Below are positions 54,496 to 62,023 of a stretch of DNA of 64,000 nucleotides, one piece after another. This DNA comes from Flavobacteriales bacterium (lineage in GTDB: Bacteria; Bacteroidota; Bacteroidia; CAIKAF01), in the NCBI GenBank assembly GCA_025451235.1, contig JANWKT010000017.1:124001-188000 (forward strand). Reading direction: 5' to 3'. A program made the position numbers and the translations under genes. Position 1 is the first letter of the stretch. Each line of letters starts with the position of its first letter. The notes under the pieces were generated by a model that saw only the letters and a program-made list of their open reading frames with translations, had not been told where the DNA came from and ran no database searches.

Positions 54496-55845
54496 ATGCG
54501 TAAATGCTGGGCTTTTTTTATCCTGTTATTGACTTGCCAAAACCTTTACCAGCAAGGTTTTAGAGGACTTTATATTTCCGAAACTACCTATAATTTCGGT
54601 ACCGTAAAAGTTTGGGATAATCCCCCAGCGATCTTCACCTTCGAAAATACCTCTTTTGATCCCATGTATATCCTTGCACCCAAAATGGGTAGGAATGTAA
54701 TTGTAGAGTATCCCAGGAACCGAATTGAGTCAGGGGAAAAAGGGGAGATCAGGGTTTATTATTATACCGAGAAAACCGGAAGTTTTGCCGAAGAAATTAT
54801 ACTGTATAACAGCACCACTGATGAACCGATTAAATTAAACGTAAAAGGACAGATCAAGGCAATGGCCGACAATGCCCTTACCCAATGTCCGGATTTCGAT
54901 GAAAATGGCAAGATAAAACCCCGTGAATTTATATTGGAAGGTATTGTGGTGGATAAAATCACCAAAGAACCTATTTCGCATGCTGTGGTGAAATTTGCGG
55001 GTATAGAAAGCATTTATACAAACGGAAGAGGGGAGTTTAAACAAAAAATACCCGTTGGTTTATATATTTCATTGGCGAAAGCGGATGGATATAGGGACCT
55101 GAATTTAATGGTAGGTGTTAGGAATGATATGGAAAGAGTGGTGTACGAATTGTTGCCCCTTGAAGTACAACCATTGGAAGTGGATACGATCCCAGCATTG
55201 GTGGTCGATACCATAAAGAAAGATACCCAAACGGTTGTTGTTGTTGACACCATACCAGAAGAGAATCCCAGCTTTAGTACAAAGGAATATAAAGCGAATA
55301 ACATTGTTTTTTTAATTGATGTTTCAGGATCCATGAAACAGAATGCGAAAATAGATTCTTTGAAAATGGCCATGCTATATATGGCAGAGGAATTGAGAAG
55401 TGTTGACAGGATCTCTGTGATTACCTTTGCCACCAGTACCAAGGATGTATTGACCAATGTTCCGGGAGATCAAAAGGACATTCTCATGCCAACCATTAAC
55501 GGACTCGAAGCCAAAGGAACAACCAATGGAGTATTGGGGTTGGAAAATGCTTTTGCAGAGGCTATTGATCAATTTATTGAAGGAGGTAATAACCAGGTGA
55601 TCGTGGTTACGGATGGGATCTTCAATGGGACCAATTCTGATCCTGGCAAAGTACGTGATCTCATTAAGGCGTATAGCGACCGGGGGATTATTCTTTCGGT
55701 GGTAGGATTTGGTAAAGACCAGCAAGCCATCTTACAAATGACCAAAATGGCCGAAATGGGTAAAGGAAGTTTTATCCAGTTCGAAAACGGGCAATCGGCC
55801 CGACCTAAGCTGATCGAAGAAATCAAGAGCCGTTCACGTAAATAG
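54496..55845 (+). CDS. DUF1573-like / CarboxypepD_reg / vWA fusion protein
   Basis: A 449-aa exported protein with three modules: an Ig-like DUF1573-type domain (about 25-125, 'ETTYNFGTVKVWDNPPAIFTFENT'), a CarboxypepD_reg-like domain (~145-225, 'LEGIVVDKITKEPISHAVVKFAG'), a Val/Asp/Thr-rich linker, and a vWA domain (~265-440) with an intact MIDAS ('VFLIDVSGSMKQ', 'VVTDGIFNG'). It probably binds a protein partner through a divalent metal. The combination is unusual. Confidence 0.85.
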   Translation: MRKCWAFFILLLTCQNLYQQGFRGLYISETTYNFGTVKVWDNPPAIFTFENTSFDPMYILAPKMGRNVIVEYPRNRIESGEKGEIRVYYYTEKTGSFAEEIILYNSTTDEPIKLNVKGQIKAMADNALTQCPDFDENGKIKPREFILEGIVVDKITKEPISHAVVKFAGIESIYTNGRGEFKQKIPVGLYISLAKADGYRDLNLMVGVRNDMERVVYELLPLEVQPLEVDTIPALVVDTIKKDTQTVVVVDTIPEENPSFSTKEYKANNIVFLIDVSGSMKQNAKIDSLKMAMLYMAEELRSVDRISVITFATSTKDVLTNVPGDQKDILMPTINGLEAKGTTNGVLGLENAFAEAIDQFIEGGNNQVIVVTDGIFNGTNSDPGKVRDLIKAYSDRGIILSVVGFGKDQQAILQMTKMAEMGKGSFIQFENGQSARPKLIEEIKSRSRK

Positions 55846-55846
55846 C

Positions 55847-55877
55847 TCAAAGCTCAAGATCCAACCTTGAACTTTGA
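55847..55877. repeat. Short inverted repeat
   Basis: TCAAAGCTCAAG and CTTGAACTTTGA pair at 11 of 12 across a 7-nt loop, just after the vWA gene stop. No T-run follows, so it is a palindromic repeat rather than a clear terminator. Confidence 0.5.
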
Positions 55878-55889
55878 ACCATCAAGCGG

Positions 55890-55919
55890 TTGAACATCTA
55901 ATTAAATCCCCTATTTTTG
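55890..55919 (+). promoter_or_regulatory. Promoter of efp
   Basis: TTG, 19-nt spacer, TATTTTTG, ending 16 nt before the efp ATG. Confidence 0.5.
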
Positions 55920-55935
55920 CCGAAAATCATTCAAT

Positions 55936-56496
55936 ATGGCAAAGGCATCTGATCTTTCTAACGGTTCATACATTAAGTACAATAACGAACTTTGCATAAT
56001 AACAGAGGTGATACATAGAACACCGGGGAACTTACGTGCTTTTTATCAGGCAACCATGCGCAACTTAAAAAGCGGGAAGCAAATGGAAAACCGTTTCCGA
56101 CCTGATGAAGAGGTAGAAATTGTGAGGGTAGAAGATCATGACCTCCAATATTTATATCCCGAAGGAGAATTTCTGGTATGTATGAATACCACCAATTATG
56201 AGCAATATCACGTGGCCTCCCATTTATTTGGAAATGGGACCAAATTCCTAAAAGAAGGAAGTATGATCATTGTTTCTTTTGAAGGCGAAAATCCCATCAA
56301 CGTAACCCTGCCTAAATCAGTGGATCTTGAAGTGACCTATACTGAGCCTGGCATGAAAGGTGATACTGCCACCAGGACCTTAAAACCGGCCACAGTGGAA
56401 ACCGGAGCTACGGTTTCTGTTCCTCTGTTCATCGATCAGGGTGAATTGATCAAGGTAAATCCTGAAACGGGAGAATACCTGGCAAGGGTAAAATAG
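55936..56496 (+). CDS. efp: Elongation factor P
   Basis: A 186-aa factor that relieves ribosome stalling at polyproline. The three OB/KOW domains are all present ('YLYPEGEFLVCMNTTNYEQY', 'EVTYTEPGMKGDT', 'VPLFIDQGELIKVNPETGEYL'). The loop that carries the modified Lys34 or Arg32 in other bacteria reads 'RTPGNLRAF', so the tip is Asn32. This form also occurs in Pedobacter-like EF-P as far as I recall. Confidence 0.95.
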   Translation: MAKASDLSNGSYIKYNNELCIITEVIHRTPGNLRAFYQATMRNLKSGKQMENRFRPDEEVEIVRVEDHDLQYLYPEGEFLVCMNTTNYEQYHVASHLFGNGTKFLKEGSMIIVSFEGENPINVTLPKSVDLEVTYTEPGMKGDTATRTLKPATVETGATVSVPLFIDQGELIKVNPETGEYLARVK

Positions 56497-56537
56497 AAAA
56501 TATATCAATTCATCCATCCTTTCGTTTTATATTTACT

Positions 56538-57422
56538 GTGATGATAAATATGAAACGAGCCTTATCTATTTTATTATTGGGATTACTTACACTTTGGGGG
56601 TATGGCCAGAAGGATTTTCCTATTATTCAAAGAAGGAATGGCAAGGCAGGTTGCTTAGATAAGAAGGGAAATGTTGTAATTCCATTTGAATATTATAGTC
56701 TAGAAGCTTCTGAAGCGGGGATGTTCCGTGCCAGAAAAGGAGATGGACATGGGCTGGTTGATTTTTCCGGAAATGTGGTGATTCCTCTCGAGTATAATGG
56801 CATTTGGTTTTATAGTGAGGGCCGAATAGCCGCTCAACAATATATGGTGGGCAATGGGTTCATAGATATCCATAATAATAAGGTGATTCCATTTATTTAT
56901 TCTGACGTATCAGAGGGTTTTCATGAAGGACTGGCGGCAGTGAGCATTCGACAGAAACATGAGGAATGGTATGGATACATAGACACTTCAGGCAGGACCA
57001 TTATTCCATTTATTTATGCCGAGGCGTTCAGTTTCCAGCATGGAATGGCGTTGGTAAGGGATTCAACCAATCATTATGGTTTCATTGATAAACTTGGGAA
57101 GGTGGTAATCCCATTTGATTTTGACGAGATACAATTGCCGGACCGGTCTGAAATGTTTGATGATTCTTTATTAACTCTCGAGGAAATGTATATAGAGCGA
57201 TGGGAATTTCCGGAAGGACTGCTTGCCGTTAAAAAACATAACCGCTGGGGCTATATTGATAGTACCGGAAAAGTAGTGATTGATTTTATTTATTTCGGAG
57301 CTACAAATTTTAGGAATGGGATGGCAGAAGTAAGTCTGGTTGGAAGTGAAGCCGGTCCTCGTCTGCCTTTTTTCATTAATAGACAAGGGAAATGCATAAT
57401 AGATTGCGGGAATTCGAAATAG
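56538..57422 (+). CDS. WG-repeat protein, exported
   Basis: A 294-aa protein with signal ('LLLGLLTLWGYGQ') and about six WG-type repeats ('GYIDTSGRTIIPFIYAEAF', 'YGFIDKLGKVVIPFDFDE', 'WGYIDSTGKVVIDFIYFG'). These repeats form beta-rich surfaces used in binding; no specific partner is known. The Met at 56550 ('MKRALS') is an equally good start. Confidence 0.85.
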   Translation: MMINMKRALSILLLGLLTLWGYGQKDFPIIQRRNGKAGCLDKKGNVVIPFEYYSLEASEAGMFRARKGDGHGLVDFSGNVVIPLEYNGIWFYSEGRIAAQQYMVGNGFIDIHNNKVIPFIYSDVSEGFHEGLAAVSIRQKHEEWYGYIDTSGRTIIPFIYAEAFSFQHGMALVRDSTNHYGFIDKLGKVVIPFDFDEIQLPDRSEMFDDSLLTLEEMYIERWEFPEGLLAVKKHNRWGYIDSTGKVVIDFIYFGATNFRNGMAEVSLVGSEAGPRLPFFINRQGKCIIDCGNSK

Positions 57423-57657
57423 CACACTTGTATTTACCTTCCTAAAACATGGATGTATATTTCCATCTTCCTGTTTTTTCTGCAGCTCGGGGAATCGGTA
57501 GCCATTGCTGCGCAAGGATTTACAAGCCTTGGCAAGCACTGCGGTGAGAGCCATTGGTAAGCCTACTAAAAAATATAAATACATTTTTCGGGATAAATTA
57601 TATACGGAGGTTTTTAGCCATCCTGCGTATATTCGTAACAGACAAATACAAATACGT

Positions 57658-58944
57658 ATGAAAAGGATTTACTCAAGTTTAGCACTGGTACTATTAAGTA
57701 CATTACCTGTTGTAGCACAAGCACCCCTGAACTGGACGCTGGTGAATACAGGAACCAATAAAAATATCAGGGATATCTCTTTTATGAATAAGGATACTGG
57801 AATTATTGCCGGTGATGACGGACTTTTAAAAATGACGACCAATGGTGGAGCATCCTGGACGGATATGACCCTTCCGTCAACCGGACAAGGTACTGGGAAC
57901 AACAACAATATTAAAGTAGCGCAATTCTTCGACTATGCGGGTAGTATTGGGGGTGTGCTTTTCTTTGATAAGTTTACCGCGGTCAACAGAACATACGACC
58001 TAACAGGTGGTTGGATGGAGGAATGTGGCGGCGGGGTATTTTCGCCAGCCGGTGATTCCATTTGTTCTATTAATAATTTTCATCATAACCAATCGTTTTC
58101 CGAATATGTGGCTGGTGGGACGTGTTTGGGAGGTGGAGGTATAGTTGGGTACTTCGGGGGCTTTTGTTTTAGTTTTGATTCATTGCGCAGCGATGTTTCG
58201 TTTACCGGCTGGAATGACATTACTGCCAACCAGGATGTGATTGTTACTGTAGGTGCCAATGGCTTTTTTGCCAATGCCACCGTGCCCTGGGCATTTACAC
58301 TTCATCAATCAGGGACCGGTTATAATTATTTATCTGTCGACTGGAGTGACACCTCTACCATTTATGCAGCCAATGATTCAGGGGGGTGGTTACTTGAAAA
58401 ATCTACGGATGGCGGAAATACCTTTGTAGTGGATAGCACCATTGGCCCTAACTTTTATTATCCTATTGTGGCTGAAATGGATTTTACCGAAGATGATTGG
58501 GGTGTGATGGCTTGTGCCAGCAATTTGTATAATGGAGTGATCATTACCAAAAGAGGGAGCCAAATTGATTTTTTCAATACAGACTCTTTATTGACCTCCG
58601 CCTTTGTATTGGATTCTACGCTGGCTTTTGCGGGGGGATTGGATGGGAAGTTATATAAACTTGAACAATCCGGAGGAATGGGAATTACACCTGTCGTTGA
58701 AAATATCGATTTTTCTATTTTCCCGAATCCTCAATATGCAGAGAATGACTTATTAAATTTATTCGTGGAAGAAGAAGTGAAAGAGATCATCATTTATGAC
58801 ATCACCGGAAAAGTCTTGATGGATCAATTCATCAATCGCCAAGGGAGCATAAGTATAAATACGGGAATAAGGACAGCTGGAACTTATATAGTGAGAGTTG
58901 TTACCAACAAGGGAGTAGGGACAAGAAAGTATGTGGTGAATTAA
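57658..58944 (+). CDS. T9SS-sorted BNR/YCF48-like secreted protein
   Basis: A 428-aa protein with signal ('LSTLPVVAQ'). Beta-propeller type motifs follow: 'INKDTG'-like 'FMNKDTGIIAGDDGLLKMT' and 'TNGGASWTDMTL', 'KSTDGGNTF', as in YCF48/BNR repeats. The C terminus 'FSIFPNPQYAENDL' to 'VGTRKYVVN' is a type A sorting domain. The start is 'MKRIYSSL' (57658), removing 51 unlikely residues from the track ORF. Confidence 0.85.
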   Translation: MKRIYSSLALVLLSTLPVVAQAPLNWTLVNTGTNKNIRDISFMNKDTGIIAGDDGLLKMTTNGGASWTDMTLPSTGQGTGNNNNIKVAQFFDYAGSIGGVLFFDKFTAVNRTYDLTGGWMEECGGGVFSPAGDSICSINNFHHNQSFSEYVAGGTCLGGGGIVGYFGGFCFSFDSLRSDVSFTGWNDITANQDVIVTVGANGFFANATVPWAFTLHQSGTGYNYLSVDWSDTSTIYAANDSGGWLLEKSTDGGNTFVVDSTIGPNFYYPIVAEMDFTEDDWGVMACASNLYNGVIITKRGSQIDFFNTDSLLTSAFVLDSTLAFAGGLDGKLYKLEQSGGMGITPVVENIDFSIFPNPQYAENDLLNLFVEEEVKEIIIYDITGKVLMDQFINRQGSISINTGIRTAGTYIVRVVTNKGVGTRKYVVN

Positions 58945-58945
58945 G

Positions 58946-59010
58946 AAAGACCGAAGACCGAAGCCGGAAGACCGAAATGTTACCGCATTTTTCTTCTAGC
59001 TTCCGTCTTT
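58946..59010. terminator. Bidirectional terminator-like inverted repeat
   Basis: A purine tract with repeated GACCGAA units pairs imperfectly with CTTCTAGCTTCCGTCTTT, followed by TTT. It sits between convergent genes. The repeated GACCGAAG units suggest a short-repeat origin. Confidence 0.45.
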
Positions 59011-59559
59011 TTACAATAATTCCAGACTTTGCAAGAATGCATTCGCTTCTGCTTCGTTATGGTAACTTCCTTCTTTAGTTACCGTAAGCTGATATAACCG
59101 ATTCTCCCTGAGGATATATTCTCCATATACAAACGTATCGGAATTACTGGCCTTGAAATATATTCCAGGATACGAATTCACAGAAATCATTTTTTGCACT
59201 TCCAACCCTGCCTTTTGCGAATCAATATAAGTAGCAAGCAGGGTCATTAAAATATCTACATCCACCTTGTCGGCCGTAAAGCTTTCAGGATAATCAGCAT
59301 AACTAATGCAATAAATGAGGTTGATCCCCTTTTCATAAATGAAATAGTTCATCAATATTTTTCCATCTTCATAAGGAATATATTGCGAATAGGCAGTGGG
59401 CGGTTGTTCAAACTGGATCTTGAACTGACCATCCTGGTTAAAGAATTTTTTTATGGACGGATTGTCTGCAACCACATTGGTTTTTGTGGTCGATGAATTT
59501 TTGCCACAACCCCATACCAATAGCAGACATATAACCAGGAGATTAATCTTTCTTTTCAT
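59011..59559 (-). CDS. Lipoprotein of unknown function
   Basis: A 182-aa lipoprotein starting 'MKRKINLLVICLLLVWGC' with lipobox 'VWGC'. The body 'FFNQDGQFKIQFEQPPTAYSQ', 'EGSYHNEAEANAFLQSLELL' resembles PsbP/DcrB-like lipoproteins that fold over an inhibitor-type sheet; this is only a resemblance. It overlaps the upstream DUF502 gene by 17 nt, hence co-transcription. Confidence 0.75.
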   Translation of the reverse strand: MKRKINLLVICLLLVWGCGKNSSTTKTNVVADNPSIKKFFNQDGQFKIQFEQPPTAYSQYIPYEDGKILMNYFIYEKGINLIYCISYADYPESFTADKVDVDILMTLLATYIDSQKAGLEVQKMISVNSYPGIYFKASNSDTFVYGEYILRENRLYQLTVTKEGSYHNEAEANAFLQSLELL

Positions 59560-60223
59560 TGACCATTTTTTTATCCTCTTGCTTGGAAGTTTCCACGGGA
59601 AGAACAATAGATTTATCTGTATCTTTTATTTTTACCATTCCGCCGGCTACCACAAATTTCATTGCTTCGGATGCATCTGCATCCAAAGGTTTAATATTTT
59701 CTACCGGAACGATATAAACATTGCCCGAGAAATTATAACTATGAGGGGCATATACCGCTACCTTTTCGGGACCAATACCCAGCTTACTCAGATCGGATTC
59801 AGTAATAAAACCAATCCGCTCAAGATCTGAATCTTTGCTGATGCGAAACAATACAGGCTTGTTGAGCTTTTTTTCTTTCCCCATAACTGCGCCGAAAATA
59901 TCTTTCAAGGCAGGATATAAGAATTTGGTAAGAGGAAATTTATAGAGAAAATTATCGATCAATTTCCAGAAAGCCTCGAATACAATGGTAGACCCCAGGA
60001 AGCCCACAAGCAAAATGATGACAACCAGTAGCAATACACCAGAGCCTGGAATACTGCCAACACCAGGGATACTGATATTTAACCAACCATCAATTTGTTT
60101 AAATACCCAATAAATGGAATAAGCGGTTAGGGCAATCGGAGAAAAAAGGAAAAGCCCTTGTAAAAAATAAGATACAAGTCTGGAAGAAATTTTTTTGGTA
60201 AATGCTTTAAAACCGCCTGCCAT
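59543..60223 (-). CDS. DUF502 family membrane protein
   Basis: A 226-aa protein with two membrane segments ('GLFLFSPIALTAYSIYWVF', 'GVLLLVVIILLVGFLGSTIVFE') and the family body ('IPGVGSIPGSG', 'FPLTKFLYPALKDIF', 'VAVYAPHSYNFSGNVYIVP'). The function of DUF502 is not established in bacteria. It leads the lipoprotein gene. Confidence 0.88.
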   Translation of the reverse strand: MAGGFKAFTKKISSRLVSYFLQGLFLFSPIALTAYSIYWVFKQIDGWLNISIPGVGSIPGSGVLLLVVIILLVGFLGSTIVFEAFWKLIDNFLYKFPLTKFLYPALKDIFGAVMGKEKKLNKPVLFRISKDSDLERIGFITESDLSKLGIGPEKVAVYAPHSYNFSGNVYIVPVENIKPLDADASEAMKFVVAGGMVKIKDTDKSIVLPVETSKQEDKKMVNEKKD

Positions 60224-60281
60224 AATAGTACAAAGATACTTTTTTTGGCTTCTTCTAATTGAATAGTGCTTATTTGAGGGA

Positions 60282-60402
60282 CGGGAACTTTAAAAACAAA
60301 GAAGTTCTAGGCGGGCGAAACCGAAAAAGCGGAGTTTAGGGGAGTAAATGAGTATTTTGAAGTTGAAGCCCAACGACGAAATTCGAAGTTTTTAAGGTTC
60401 CT
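60282..60402. repeat. Structured intergenic repeat, copy B
   Basis: The ends GGAACTTTAAAAAC and GTTTTTAAGGTTCC match at 13 of 14 as inverted repeats. Internal GGCGGGC and GAAGCCCAACGACG correspond to the signatures of copy A (52569-52716). No ORF. It lies between the SDR stop and the DUF502 start. Confidence 0.6.
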
Positions 60403-60412
60403 GTTAAATGAG

Positions 60413-61216
60413 TTATATAGCAGTCCAACCTCCATCTACGACGAGGTTAGCTCCGGTCATATAAGCGCTTTCATCGCTGGCCAGGAATACAACAGCGCCC
60501 ATATAGTCATCCGGGCGGGCCATTCGGCCCAAGACGGTTTTGGCTGAATAGTTTTTGATGAACCATTCATCCTGACCGTTTTCCACTCCTCCGGGCGACA
60601 AAGTATTTACCCTTACTCCCTGATGGCCCCAATAGGCAGCCAGGAAGCGGGTAAAATTGATAATGGCTCCTTTTGTGGCAGGATAAGCCGCAGATTTATA
60701 AAAAGCTTGCTGCCCCTCCGGATTGATATAGATAGATTGATCTGGTCCTACCATTCCATAGGTAGAGGCCACATTGATAATGCTTCCTTTTCCTTGATCA
60801 GCCATCACTTTACCAAATACCTGGGAGCATAAAAATATGCCGGTTACATTTACTTCCAGCGATTTACGGAACATATCCACAGGATAATTTTCAAATTTAC
60901 TTTGCTCTGCCGCCAATGCAGGATTTTCGAACATATCGTTGATGGCGGCATTGTTCACAAGAATATCAATGGTTCCATATTTAGCTAATATTTTAGCGCA
61001 TGCATCTTTAACCGATGCTTCGTTGGTTACATCAAATGCAACGGCCAGGTGATCACCTGTTAATGAACTGCTCACCTTTTGGCAAGCATCTTCGTTCATG
61101 TCAGCTACTACTATATTTGCCCCGGCCTTGGAGAGTGCTTCACAATGCTTTTTTCCAATCAGCCCGCAAGCACCGGTAACAATAGCTGTTTTACCTTTTA
61201 AAGAAAACATATTCAA
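60413..61216 (-). CDS. Short-chain dehydrogenase/reductase
   Basis: A 267-aa classical SDR: the NAD(P) site 'TGACGLIGKKHCEAL', 'DILVNNAAI', catalytic Ser in 'INVASTYGMVG', 'YPATKGAIINF' (Tyr-x3-Lys) and 'LSPGGVENGQ'. It is similar to the KduD/PtmA-like branch. Acidic 'VADMNED' after strand 2 points to NAD(H). It lies downstream of a TPP riboswitch and the small K-rich ORF, but has no link to thiamine that I can see. Confidence 0.9.
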   Translation of the reverse strand: MNMFSLKGKTAIVTGACGLIGKKHCEALSKAGANIVVADMNEDACQKVSSSLTGDHLAVAFDVTNEASVKDACAKILAKYGTIDILVNNAAINDMFENPALAAEQSKFENYPVDMFRKSLEVNVTGIFLCSQVFGKVMADQGKGSIINVASTYGMVGPDQSIYINPEGQQAFYKSAAYPATKGAIINFTRFLAAYWGHQGVRVNTLSPGGVENGQDEWFIKNYSAKTVLGRMARPDDYMGAVVFLASDESAYMTGANLVVDGGWTAI

Positions 61217-61307
61217 TTGATTTCTACAAAGGTAATATTTAGAGGATGATATTTTTTATTTTACCCACCCGGCTGATGAGAGGCCGTGGCTCCCCTTAGT
61301 AAAAGGC

Positions 61308-61469
61308 CTAGCCTGCCTTTTTCTTCTTGTCCCCTTTTTTGCTTTTATCTCCTTTATAACCTATTTCTTTTCGTTCACGGCTGTCCATATCATCCCTTAT
61401 TTCGGGACGTGGCTTTTTCGACATACCTTGTTTGCTTTGATGGTTGCTGTTGTTTCTGGACGTTTTCAT
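61308..61469 (-). CDS. Small Lys-rich protein
   Basis: A 53-aa basic protein starting 'MKTSRNNSNHQSKQGM' with 'RPEIRDDMDSRERKEIGYKGD' and a Lys-rich end. It is the first ORF after the TPP riboswitch and terminator. Composition suggests a disordered, possibly nucleic-acid-binding peptide. It may be a genuine gene or a passenger; coding evidence is moderate. Confidence 0.5.
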   Translation of the reverse strand: MKTSRNNSNHQSKQGMSKKPRPEIRDDMDSRERKEIGYKGDKSKKGDKKKKAG

Positions 61470-61491
61470 ATTTTTCTTTGTTGCAGGGTGT

Positions 61492-61517
61492 AAAAAAGCC
61501 CCTGTTTTACCAGGGGC
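61492..61517 (-). terminator. Terminator directly after the TPP aptamer
   Basis: Minus strand GCCCCTG-gtaaaa-CAGGGGC, a perfect 7-bp stem with 6-nt loop, followed by six T residues. It begins 8 nt after the aptamer and is the likely expression platform. Confidence 0.85.
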
Positions 61518-61525
61518 CATAGTTA

Positions 61526-61620
61526 GATCACCGTTTTCTTTCGCCGGAATTACCCGGATCAAGTTCAATGGGTTTATTTCTCAGATTTCTCTTTTGGAAT
61601 CTCCCCTATGTTCGGTTATC
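61526..61620 (-). ncRNA. TPP riboswitch (THI element)
   Basis: The minus-strand RNA carries the conserved blocks in order: GGGGAGATTCC, CTGAGAAATAAACCC, TTGAACTTGATCCGGGTAAT and TCCGGCGAAAG. GATAACCG and CGGTGATC close the P1 stem. This is the thiamine pyrophosphate aptamer. It is followed by a terminator. No thiamine synthesis or transport gene follows: only a 53-aa ORF and an SDR. Confidence 0.9.
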
Positions 61621-61721
61621 TTACCAATACAAATATCTGAATATTCAAGGGAGGATCTTTTACAGAATTCAAAGATAAATTTGCAGGTTTCACACTTGTG
61701 AAAAATGGATGGATCCTTCTA

Positions 61722-61910
61722 TTATTTTTTAGCGGTGGTTTTCTTTTTAGGAACTTTGGCCCCTGCTTTTCTGGCTTCACTCAAACCAATGGCAATGGCC
61801 TGTTTACGGCTCTTTACTTTATCGCCACTTCCTGATTTAAGTTTCCCTTCTTTAAATTCATGCATTACTTTTTCAACCTTTTTACTTGCTTTTTTAGAAT
61901 ACTTAGCCAT
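61722..61910 (-). CDS. DUF6496 small basic protein
   Basis: A 62-aa Lys-rich protein: 'KVMHEFKEGKLKSGSG', 'KVKSRKQAIAIGLSEARKAG', the pattern of DUF6496 proteins common in Bacteroidota and Proteobacteria. Function unknown; often stress-linked in annotation. It is upstream of the TPP riboswitch on the same strand. Confidence 0.85.
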   Translation of the reverse strand: MAKYSKKASKKVEKVMHEFKEGKLKSGSGDKVKSRKQAIAIGLSEARKAGAKVPKKKTTAKK

Positions 61911-62023
61911 GATCTTTTTTTATTGATTTCATGGATAAAAATAAAGCACCCATAAGCCAATAGTTTTATATTTCTTTCAATAAAAATTATATGATTCAAA
62001 CTTTTATAGAATCAAAAAAAGCA

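Noticed and set aside
57423-57657. Search for an RNA gene in the spacer before the BNR-like T9SS gene
   Set aside because: No tRNA cloverleaf, riboswitch or strong hairpin could be built.
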